A DNA stretch of 64,000 nucleotides from DATLGB01 sp963740765 (lineage in GTDB: Bacteria; Actinomycetota; Thermoleophilia; Solirubrobacterales; Solirubrobacteraceae): positions 806,001-870,000 of the forward strand of contig CAVUFN010000016.1 of NCBI GenBank assembly GCA_963740765.1, given 5' to 3'. Below the pieces are notes generated by a model, which was given only the letters and a program-made list of their open reading frames with translations, searched no databases and was not told where the DNA came from. The position numbers and the translations under genes are program-made. Shown here in pieces: positions 16,731-24,525 of this stretch. Every line of letters starts with the position of its first letter. The first letter of the stretch is position 1.

Positions 16731-19700
16731 ATGATGCCCGTGAGCAACGGCCCGGTGCTGATCCTCGGCGGGGCCGGCACGGGCAAGACGACTGCGCTGG
16801 TGGAGCGCTTCGCGGGACTCGTGCGGGCCGGGACGGCGCCCGAGGACATCCTCGTCCTGTCGCACTCGACCGCCGCTGCGGAGCACCTGCGCACCCGCAT
16901 GGAGACGGCCGTCGACCGCTCCTACGAGGCGCTCACCGTCACCACCTTCCACGGCTTCTGCGCGCAGCTGCTGCGCGACGAGGCGGCCGAGGCGGGCGTG
17001 GACCCGTTCGCCGTCCCGGTCAGCCAGGGCGACCGGCTGGCGATGCTGCTGGAGCGCATCGACGAGCTGCCGCTGACGCACCACGACCTGCGCGGCAACC
17101 CGAGCGCGGTGCTCGGCGCCGTCGTCGGGCGCATCGACCGGCTCAAGGACGAGCTGATCACGGCCAGCGACTACGCGGCCTGGGCGACCGACGCTCGCGA
17201 GCGCGAGTTCGCCGACATCTACGCCGCCCACGACCGCATGCTGGCCGAGACGGGGACGCTCGACCACGGCGACCTCGTCCTGCACGCCTTCCGCCTGCTG
17301 CGTGAGCGCCCACACGTGCGCACGCGCCTGGAGAGCCGCTTCGCGCACGTCCTCGTCGACGACCTGCAGGACGTCAACTTCGCCCAAGGTCTGCTGCTGC
17401 GGATGCTCAACCGCAACCTGGTCGCGACGGGCGACGACGACCAGGCGATCTTCCGCTTCCGCGGGGCGGCGACCAAGAACCTGCGGGAGTTCGAGGGCGC
17501 GACCGTCCGCCTGGAGCACTCGCACCGGGTTCCGGCCACGATCCTGACGGCGGCCGAGGCGGTCGTCGCTCCCCTCGACGACCGCATCGCGAAGACGTTG
17601 ACCGGACGCGAGGGCGGCGAGGTCGCCTTCTGGGCCGCCGCCAACGAGCGCGCCCAGGCCCAGGCCGTCGCCGCCGATATCGAGCGCCTGATCAATTCGT
17701 CCCACCCACCCGTCGCCCCCGAGGACGTCGCCGTGCTCGTGCGCTCGGTCAAGGGCGAGGGCCAGGCCGTCGCGGTCGCGCTGGAGGAGCGCGCCGTCCC
17801 CCACCGCGTGGCCGGCGCCGCCGCGTTCTTCCAGCGCGCCGAGGTGCGCGACCTGCTCGCCTGGCTGCGCCTGCTGGTCGACCCGGGCGACGCCGGCGCC
17901 GTGGTCAGAGCGCTCGCCCGCCCGCCCGTGGAGCTGCGGGCCATCGACCTCGCGCGCGTGACCCAGATCGCGCGCCGCCGCAAGCTCGACATGGTCGGCG
18001 CGCTCGGCGCCGCGATGGAGTCCCCGCAGATCCCGCCGGAGGCGCGCGAGCGCATCCTCGCCTTCCTCAAGCTCTACCGCGGCTTCGCCGCCGGGCTGGA
18101 CTCGGCCCGCGCCGATCTGTTCACCCATCGGCTGATCGAGCGCCTCGGCCTGCGCCGCCAGCTGCTGTTCGCCGCCACGCCCGAGGTCGCCGAGCGGCTC
18201 GTCAACCTGGCCAAGTTCGGCGAGTTCGCCGCGACCTACGCGCGCCGCGCGCCACAGGCCACGGCCCGCGACTTCGCACGCTCGATCTCCGCGGTCGCCG
18301 AGGCCGGCCTGCGCGAGGAGGAGGCCGAGACGTCCGCGACCGGCGTCCAGGTGATGGGCATGCACGCCGCCAAGGGGCTCGAGTTCGACCACGTCTACGT
18401 GCTGGGCCTGTTCGCCGCGCGCATGCCCGGCCCGCGCCGGCGCTCGCTGGAGCCGATCCCCGACGCGCTGCTCAAGGAGGCCGTCCCGCCCGACACCAAG
18501 GCCGCGCACATCTACGAGCAGCGCCGCCTGCTGCACGTGGCGATGACCCGCGCGCGCGAGCGGCTCGTGCTCGCCTACCCCGAGCAGACCGACCGGGGCG
18601 CCCGCCAGCAGCCTTCGCCCTTCGCGGAGGAGGCGCGCGCGGCCGTCGGCGGTGAGTGGGTCGGCAAGGAGGAGGAGCTGTTCGGGCCGGCGGAGACGCT
18701 GCAGTCAACCTTCCGCGTCCTGCGCGACGAGCTCATGACGACGGTGGCCGAGGTCGGCGGCCGCCTCGGGGAGCTGCGCTTCGACACCGATCTCGACGTC
18801 TCGCACGCCGTCGTCCGCTACCTCGAGGTGATCAAGCTGAGCGCGCTGCTGGAGCGGACGCGGGCGGGCATGAGCGTGAACGAGGCGCTGCCCGAGGTCA
18901 ACGCCCGCCTGCTGCAGGCGGTCACGAGCGAGCAGCGCGAGATCTTCGAGACGAGCGCGCTGGACGCCTACCTGCTCGATGCCGAGCGCGACGAGCGCAC
19001 CCGCGCCGCGCTCGTCGGGCGCCGCTCGGAGCCGTCGCTGGAGCAGTTCCTCCCCCGCCGCGGCGACGGTCTGGTGCTGAGTGCGTCGGACATCGACACC
19101 TACCGGACCTGCCCGCTGAAGTACAAGTTCGCGCGCGTGTTCCGCATCCCGCAGGAGCCGACCCTCAACCAGCGCTTCGGCATCCTCATCCACCAGGTGC
19201 TCGAGCGCTTCCATGCGGGCGAGACACCTGGGGGGACCCTCCCCGAGATGCTCGGCCTGCTCGAGCAGGGCTGGCGGCGCGGCGGCTTCGGCGCGTCCGA
19301 GCAGGAGAAGCAGCTGCAGGGCAAGGCCGAGCAGGCCCTGATCCGCTACCACGAGCGCTTCACCGGGGAGGACGCCGAGCCGGTCTGGTTCGAGAAGTCG
19401 TTCTCGTTCGCGCTGGGCAGGCACACGGTGCGCGGCCGGGTCGACCGCGTCGACCGCCTCGCCGACGGCGCCTACGAGCTGATCGACTACAAGACCGGTC
19501 GCCCGAAGAAGGCCGCCGACCTGCGCGAGGACGTGCAGCTCGCGCTGTACTCGGTCGCGGCCATCGAGGCGTGGGACCTCGAGGCCGCCCATCAGGCCTA
19601 CTACTACGTCCTCGACGATGCCAAGGTCCCCGTCGACCGCACGGAGGACGACCGCGAGTGGATCGCGGGGACCGTGCTCGAGGTCGCCGAGGGCATCGAG

Positions 19701-19784
19701 AGCCAGGGCTTCGAGCCGACGCCGTCCTTCAGCGCCTGCTCGATGTGCGACTACCGCATCGCCTGCCCGGCCGCAGAGCGCTGA
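16731..19784 (+). CDS. UvrD/PcrA-type helicase fused to RecB-like Fe-S nuclease (AdnA-like)
   Basis: A 1017-residue superfamily 1A helicase with a C-terminal PD-(D/E)XK nuclease, the layout of the AdnA/AdnB DNA end-resection enzymes. Helicase motifs: Walker A 'GGAGTGKT' (13-20); Walker B as 'LVDDLQD' (Asp210-Asp211, instead of the usual DE); 'ATGDDDQAIFRFRGA' (motif III); 'VQVMGMHAAKGLEFDHV' (motif V); 'LLHVAMTRARERLVL' (motif VI). Nuclease: 'GRVDRVDRL' and 'YELIDYKTG'. Four Cys (794, 1003, 1006, 1012) match the Fe-S staple of AddB/Adn nucleases. It begins MMPVSNGP at ATG 16731. AdnA normally sits next to AdnB; no partner is here. Confidence 0.9.
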   Translation: MMPVSNGPVLILGGAGTGKTTALVERFAGLVRAGTAPEDILVLSHSTAAAEHLRTRMETAVDRSYEALTVTTFHGFCAQLLRDEAAEAGVDPFAVPVSQGDRLAMLLERIDELPLTHHDLRGNPSAVLGAVVGRIDRLKDELITASDYAAWATDAREREFADIYAAHDRMLAETGTLDHGDLVLHAFRLLRERPHVRTRLESRFAHVLVDDLQDVNFAQGLLLRMLNRNLVATGDDDQAIFRFRGAATKNLREFEGATVRLEHSHRVPATILTAAEAVVAPLDDRIAKTLTGREGGEVAFWAAANERAQAQAVAADIERLINSSHPPVAPEDVAVLVRSVKGEGQAVAVALEERAVPHRVAGAAAFFQRAEVRDLLAWLRLLVDPGDAGAVVRALARPPVELRAIDLARVTQIARRRKLDMVGALGAAMESPQIPPEARERILAFLKLYRGFAAGLDSARADLFTHRLIERLGLRRQLLFAATPEVAERLVNLAKFGEFAATYARRAPQATARDFARSISAVAEAGLREEEAETSATGVQVMGMHAAKGLEFDHVYVLGLFAARMPGPRRRSLEPIPDALLKEAVPPDTKAAHIYEQRRLLHVAMTRARERLVLAYPEQTDRGARQQPSPFAEEARAAVGGEWVGKEEELFGPAETLQSTFRVLRDELMTTVAEVGGRLGELRFDTDLDVSHAVVRYLEVIKLSALLERTRAGMSVNEALPEVNARLLQAVTSEQREIFETSALDAYLLDAERDERTRAALVGRRSEPSLEQFLPRRGDGLVLSASDIDTYRTCPLKYKFARVFRIPQEPTLNQRFGILIHQVLERFHAGETPGGTLPEMLGLLEQGWRRGGFGASEQEKQLQGKAEQALIRYHERFTGEDAEPVWFEKSFSFALGRHTVRGRVDRVDRLADGAYELIDYKTGRPKKAADLREDVQLALYSVAAIEAWDLEAAHQAYYYVLDDAKVPVDRTEDDREWIAGTVLEVAEGIESQGFEPTPSFSACSMCDYRIACPAAER

Positions 19785-19793
19785 AGCGGCGCG

Positions 19794-21572
19794 CTAGGCC
19801 GCAAGCGACGACTCGGCGATGCGCTGCTCCAGCCGGGCGGCGGCGCGATCGGCCAGGGTCGTGAGCGCGCCGATCTCGCCCTCGGTCCAGGCGCGCGGCT
19901 CGCCGTCCCACACGCACATGACGCCGAGGACGTTGCCCGCCCCGTCGTTGAGCGGGATCCCCGCGTAGGACATCAGCTCATGCTCCTTGACCGCCGGGCT
20001 GTCCTGGACCCGGGCGTCACGGCGGGCGTTCTCGATGATCAGCGGAGCCCCGGTCACGACGGCGTGCTGGCAGAACGACTCGGACGACTTCCGACCGGCG
20101 TCGCCCGCCTCCGCCGACAAGCCGCAATGGCTCGCGAACAACTGCCAGTCCGCATCGAGGAGCGTGACGGCTGCCGACGGCACGTCCAGCAACCACTGCG
20201 CGGTGCGGGTGATCTCGTCGAGCACCGAGTCGCCCTGGCCCCGCATGAGCCCGGTGCTCGCAACGGCCGCGAGGCGTCTCGGGTCGGCCAACCGGTCCAC
20301 GTGGCGCTTCGCCTTGTCGGCGTAGAGCGCCTGGTCGGCCCGCTTGAGCAACTCGTCGCCGGTCTCGCCGGCGACGAGCGTCACCGCGCCGACCGCCGCG
20401 CCACCGCGGTGGGGCGTCGCCTGCCGCAGGCGCTCGCCGACCTCCCCGGCCTGGTCCGCGGGACACTCGGGCAGCAAGGCGATGAACTCGTCGCCGCCGA
20501 TCCGGACGAGCATGTCAGTCACGCGCAGCTCGTTCGCCCACGCCGCGGCGCAGGCCTTCAATGCGCGGTCGCCGGCGTCGTGGCCCTCGGTGTCGTTGAG
20601 CACCTTGAAGGCATTGAGGTCGAGGGCGGCGACGCTCAGCGGCTCGCCGGTGCGCTCGGCGCGCGCCAGCGCGCGCGGCAGCTCCTCGTCGAGGGCGCGC
20701 CGGTTGGGTACGCCGGTGAGCACGTCGCGCACGGCCTTGCGCTCGAGGCTACGGAGCAGCTGCAGGCGACCGAGCGCGGTGGCCATCTCCTGGGCCAGGA
20801 GCTCGAGCAGGCTCTCGCGCGCCGGGTCGACGGCGGGCGCGACACCGCTCCACACGACCTCCAGGTCGGCGACGCGCGTGCCCTTGACCGTGACGGGTCT
20901 GCGCACGACGTCCGCGTCGTCGGTCGGCCTCTCGGCGTCCTCCACCGCCGGGCGGGCGGCGGTGACCTCACCGTCCTCGACGAGCCGGACCGACGTCGCG
21001 GCCAGCAGCTCCTGGGCGTGGTCGACGACGAGTTGGCGCGCGTCGTCGTTGGCCGCCACGTCCTGAGCGAGCCGGCGGAGGCACTCGACCCGCTGCTCGG
21101 CGGCATGGCGTCTCGTGACGTCCTGTCCGGAGACGAGCACGCTGAGGACCTCGCCCTCCTCGCCGAGGCGCGCCGCGAACTGCCACTCGCAGATGCGCTC
21201 CGTCCCGTCGGGGCGGACGACCCGGCGCACGCTGCTGCCGCGCAGTGCCGCACCGGCGAAGATGCGGTCGAAGTTGCGGCGCGACTCGTCGCGATCCTTG
21301 GCGGAGGCGACCTTGGCGAACCAGTCGGCGCCGATCAGCTCGGTCTCGTCGTAGCCGAGGACGTCGAGCGCCATCCGGTTGGCGCGCAGCACCCGCGCAT
21401 CGCGGTCGATGACGACCAGCATCGCGCTCGCGAGGTTGGCGTACTCCTCGAGCTCGCGGCGGTGCGCGCGGTCGACGGTCACCAGCCGGCGGTGCAGCCG
21501 GTAGACGACGATCGCCAGGATCGCGGCGATGATCAAGAACGGCATTGGATGCAGGCCGAAGGTCCCCACCAC
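19794..21572 (-). CDS. Membrane-anchored diguanylate cyclase, PAS-GAF-GGDEF-GAF
   Basis: A 592-residue sensor enzyme that should make cyclic di-GMP. One membrane helix (about 11-29) is followed by a PAS domain (about 42-155), a degenerate GAF-like region (160-272), a GGDEF domain (283-430) with GGDEF at 359-363 and an intact RxxD product-inhibition site (Arg350-Asp353), and a second GAF domain at the C-terminus (445-582, 'MSYAGIPLND..GNVLGVMCVWD'). A GAF after the GGDEF is an uncommon order. ATG 21545 is an alternative start just before the membrane helix. No EAL domain, so no degrading activity. A PilZ receptor is encoded at 49 kb. Confidence 0.9.
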   Translation of the reverse strand: MVGTFGLHPMPFLIIAAILAIVVYRLHRRLVTVDRAHRRELEEYANLASAMLVVIDRDARVLRANRMALDVLGYDETELIGADWFAKVASAKDRDESRRNFDRIFAGAALRGSSVRRVVRPDGTERICEWQFAARLGEEGEVLSVLVSGQDVTRRHAAEQRVECLRRLAQDVAANDDARQLVVDHAQELLAATSVRLVEDGEVTAARPAVEDAERPTDDADVVRRPVTVKGTRVADLEVVWSGVAPAVDPARESLLELLAQEMATALGRLQLLRSLERKAVRDVLTGVPNRRALDEELPRALARAERTGEPLSVAALDLNAFKVLNDTEGHDAGDRALKACAAAWANELRVTDMLVRIGGDEFIALLPECPADQAGEVGERLRQATPHRGGAAVGAVTLVAGETGDELLKRADQALYADKAKRHVDRLADPRRLAAVASTGLMRGQGDSVLDEITRTAQWLLDVPSAAVTLLDADWQLFASHCGLSAEAGDAGRKSSESFCQHAVVTGAPLIIENARRDARVQDSPAVKEHELMSYAGIPLNDGAGNVLGVMCVWDGEPRAWTEGEIGALTTLADRAAARLEQRIAESSLAA

Positions 21573-21618
21573 GTCCTGGATCGGCCGAACGGGCGGCGAC
21601 CTTGAACTCTGGGCGGGG

Positions 21619-22737
21619 TCAGCGCACCGTCGCGGCGATCACCGCCGCTGCCCCGGCCAGGGCGAGATACGGGACGACGTCGCCCGCCGCGCTCGCGATC
21701 GCGCCGGCTCCGGCACCGCCCAGCGCCGTGCCGCCGCCCCAGGCGAGATTACCCAGGCTGTAGCCGAAGGCCGGGTTGAGATCGCGTCGCTCGGCAGCGT
21801 CCCCGATCATCGACATGGCGGGAGCCCAGAGCAGCCCGAGACAGCCGAGCCCGACCACGACGGCGGCGCCGACGGTCACCGGGGAGCCCATCGCCGGCAG
21901 CACGGCGAGCCCGATCGCGCCGAGCACCAGCCCGCGCCGGGCGGGGGCGAGCGGGCCGCGGCGATCGGCCATGCGGCCGGCGCGCGGGGACAGCGCGGAC
22001 TCGAGCACGACCGCGACCAGGAACACGGCGGCGATGGTGACTGCGCCCGCGCCGAGGTCGTCCAGGCGCAGCGGGACGAGCACGTTGACCGCGCCGAAGA
22101 CGGCCGACGGCATCGCCATCAGGAGAATGCCGATGCGGGCCTGGCGATCCCGGAACAGCGCGGTGCTGGTGGGCAGGGAGGCGAACTCCGGGTCGGGCAG
22201 GCGGGCGAGTCCGGCCATCAGCGCGAGCGGCACGACGACGAAACCGCCGAAGACGATGTCACGACCGGCGACGTCGGCGGCCGCGCCGAGTACCGGCCCA
22301 CCGAGCGCGCCCGCGATGGCGGCGCCGATCGCCGTGCCGATCGCCTCGACCCGCCGCTCGCGCGGGGCCACGGCGGCGACCCAGGCCAGCCCCGCCGCCC
22401 ACACCGCGCTCGCCGCGGCGCCCTGGATCAGGCGCGCGACGATCAGCAGCGGGGCGCTGTTGGCCACGGCGAAGACGAGGCTCGCGAGCGCGATCGTGGC
22501 CAGCGCGCCGACCACGGTCCGGCGCGGCCCGAGGCGCGCGGCGAGCACCCCGGCGGGCAGGCTCGAGAGCACGGTGCCGAGCGGGTAGCTCGCGCTGAGC
22601 AGGCCGGCGCCGGCCTTGGAGAATCCGTATTCGTCGACGAGCGCGGGGAGCAGCGGGGTGATCGTCGAGTAGATCGAGGTCTCGACGATGAGGGCGACCG
22701 AGATGAAGCCCAGCAGCCGCCGAACCTGCGGGGTCAA
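21619..22737 (-). CDS. MFS transporter
   Basis: A 372-residue, 12-helix major facilitator. It carries the motif A-like loop after helix 2 (AGVLAARLGPRRTVVGAL, consensus GxxxDRxGRR) and a matching loop after helix 8 (AGRMADRRGPLAPARRG). The start is TTG 22737, which overlaps the upstream TGA as TTGA, so translation is coupled to the PAC2 gene. The long open frame upstream is PAC2 antisense-type low complexity and is excluded. The substrate is unknown; drug/metabolite efflux is typical of this short, Ala/Gly-rich subgroup. Confidence 0.88.
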   Translation of the reverse strand: MTPQVRRLLGFISVALIVETSIYSTITPLLPALVDEYGFSKAGAGLLSASYPLGTVLSSLPAGVLAARLGPRRTVVGALATIALASLVFAVANSAPLLIVARLIQGAAASAVWAAGLAWVAAVAPRERRVEAIGTAIGAAIAGALGGPVLGAAADVAGRDIVFGGFVVVPLALMAGLARLPDPEFASLPTSTALFRDRQARIGILLMAMPSAVFGAVNVLVPLRLDDLGAGAVTIAAVFLVAVVLESALSPRAGRMADRRGPLAPARRGLVLGAIGLAVLPAMGSPVTVGAAVVVGLGCLGLLWAPAMSMIGDAAERRDLNPAFGYSLGNLAWGGGTALGGAGAGAIASAAGDVVPYLALAGAAAVIAATVR

Positions 22738-23636
22738 CCCCCGAAGGCGGGGCCGGTGGGCGGTCCGCTGCCCCTGCCGCGCTGGCGCAGGAAGCGCTGG
22801 AACTCCTTGGCGAGCACGTCCCCCGACGGGAGGTTCTCGAGGTCGGGCTCGGGCTCTTCCTCGGCGGCGGCGCGCTCGAGTCGCTCGACGAACGCCTGCA
22901 CGTCGGGATCGGACGCGACCGCGCGGTTGACCTGGCGCTCGTACTCGCCGGCGGCCTCCTCGAGCTCCGTCGCGTCGACCGCCACGCCGACGACGCCCTC
23001 GAGCTTGCGCACGAGGGCCAGCGCGCCCTTCGGGTTGGGCGACACGGCGACGTAGTGCGGGACGGCCGCCCACAGGGACACCGACGGAATGCCGCGGCGC
23101 TGGCAGGCGTCGTGGAGGACACCGACGATGCCGGTCGGCCCCTGGTAGGAGGACTGGTTGAGGCCGACGCGCTCGATCAGCGCCTCGTCGGAGGCCAGCC
23201 CGGTGATGCCCACGGGACGGGTGTGCGGCACGTCGGCCAGCAGCGAGCCGAGCGTGACGACCGACTGCACGCCGAGCGCCTCGGCGAGGTCGACGATCGT
23301 CTCGCAGAACGTGCGCCAGCGGTAGGACGGCTCGTGGCCGCTGACCAGGACGAGGTCACGCGGCGCGCCGGGCGCCGTCGCGGCGTGGATCTGCACCTCG
23401 GGCCAGTCGACCTCGCGGCTGATGCCGTCGACGAAGCGGATCATCGGCCGGGTCGCCTGGAAGTCGTAGAAGTCCTCCGGGTCGATGGTCGCGAAGCGTT
23501 GCGCCTTCAGCGCGCCGCCGACGAACGTCAACGCGCTGGACGCCGCATCCCCTGCGTCGTTCCACCCCTCGAACGCGGCCACCAGCGCCGGTGCTCGCAG
23601 CCCGTCGGGTCGGCGTTCCCAGCGCAACGGCTGCAT
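22734..23636 (-). CDS. PAC2 family protein
   Basis: A 300-residue PAC2 protein. It shows the family start 'PALVAAFEGWNDAGDAASSAL', the 'DLVLVSGHEPSYRW' middle and 'GLNQSSYQGPTGIVGVLHDACQRRGIPSVSLWAAVPHYV', with an acidic helical C-terminus (about 235-280). PAC2 folds resemble eukaryotic proteasome-assembly chaperone 2 and archaeal PbaA; in actinobacteria the role is not established. ATG 23636 (MQPLRWE) is chosen because homology starts there. Coupled downstream to the MFS gene (TTGA overlap); divergent from the OB-HD gene (25 bases). No proteasome subunit gene is in the window. Confidence 0.88.
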   Translation of the reverse strand: MQPLRWERRPDGLRAPALVAAFEGWNDAGDAASSALTFVGGALKAQRFATIDPEDFYDFQATRPMIRFVDGISREVDWPEVQIHAATAPGAPRDLVLVSGHEPSYRWRTFCETIVDLAEALGVQSVVTLGSLLADVPHTRPVGITGLASDEALIERVGLNQSSYQGPTGIVGVLHDACQRRGIPSVSLWAAVPHYVAVSPNPKGALALVRKLEGVVGVAVDATELEEAAGEYERQVNRAVASDPDVQAFVERLERAAAEEEPEPDLENLPSGDVLAKEFQRFLRQRGRGSGPPTGPAFGG

Positions 23637-23661
23637 CCGGGCCACGGTACATGATGGGTCT

Positions 23662-24525
23662 GTGGCGATTGAGACCGTGAGCGAACCCTCCGTGGCGGCC
23701 CTGCGAGCGGGGCAGGACGTCGACCTCGTCCTCGCCTGCACCCGCAAGGAGCGCCTGCTGGCGCGCTCGGGGTCGCCGTACCTGGCGCTGGCCTTCCGGG
23801 ACCGCACGGGCGAGATCGCCGGACGCGCGTTCCGGGACGCGGACGCGCTGGCGGGAGGCTTCGAGCGGGGCGATCTCGTGCGGGTGCGCGGGCGCGTCGA
23901 GCGCTTCCGGGACGAGCTGTCGGTGGACGTCGCGGCGATCGCGCGGGCCGCCGACGCCGACCCGGCCGCCTTCCTGCCCGTCGCCTACCGCAACCTCGAC
24001 GAACTCGACGGCTTCCTCGAGCACCTCATCCGCGAGGTCCACGACACCGACCTGCGCGGCTGGCTGCGCGCGGTGTTCGCCGACACCGAGCTGCGCGCCG
24101 AGTTCCGCCGCGCCCCCTGTACGCGGGCCGGCCACCACGCGTACCTGGGCGGGTTGCTCGAGCACACCGTCGCGGTCGGCACGCTCGCGCTCGAGACCTG
24201 CATCCTGCACCCGCGCCTGAACTCCGACGTCCTCATCACCGCGGCGCTGCTGCACGACCTCGGCAAGACGCGCGAGTTCACCTACGGCGCGGAGATCGGC
24301 ATCTCCGACGAGGGCCGCCTGAGCGGGCACGTCGCGTCCGGCGTGCGGTTGATGGAGGCGCGCGCCGACGGCGTGCCGGACGCCAAGCGCCTCGCCGTCG
24401 TGCACTGCGTGCTGACCCACCACGGCGACGGGCGCTTCCAGTCGCCGGAGGCGATCGCCCTGCACCGCCTCAACGCACTCGAGGGCGCCGTCAAGGGCGC
24501 CCTCGAGCACGGCCTTCAGCGGTAG
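23662..24525 (+). CDS. OB-fold plus HD-domain protein, YhaM-like 3'-5' exoribonuclease candidate
   Basis: A 287-residue protein. The N-terminal OB-fold (about 5-105: 'PYLALAFRDRTGEIAGRAF', 'DLVRVRGRVERFRDELSVDV') is a nucleic-acid-binding module. The C-terminal HD domain (about 145-275) has the metal ligands in 'HHAYLGGLLEHTVAV', 'LLHDLGKTREF', and the later 'HCVLTHHG'. This order matches YhaM/CBF1 3'-5' exoribonucleases of Gram-positive bacteria. Start is GTG 23662. Whether it acts on RNA or DNA cannot be decided here. Convergent with the M28 peptidase: the two stops abut (24525/24526). Confidence 0.85.
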   Translation: MAIETVSEPSVAALRAGQDVDLVLACTRKERLLARSGSPYLALAFRDRTGEIAGRAFRDADALAGGFERGDLVRVRGRVERFRDELSVDVAAIARAADADPAAFLPVAYRNLDELDGFLEHLIREVHDTDLRGWLRAVFADTELRAEFRRAPCTRAGHHAYLGGLLEHTVAVGTLALETCILHPRLNSDVLITAALLHDLGKTREFTYGAEIGISDEGRLSGHVASGVRLMEARADGVPDAKRLAVVHCVLTHHGDGRFQSPEAIALHRLNALEGAVKGALEHGLQR

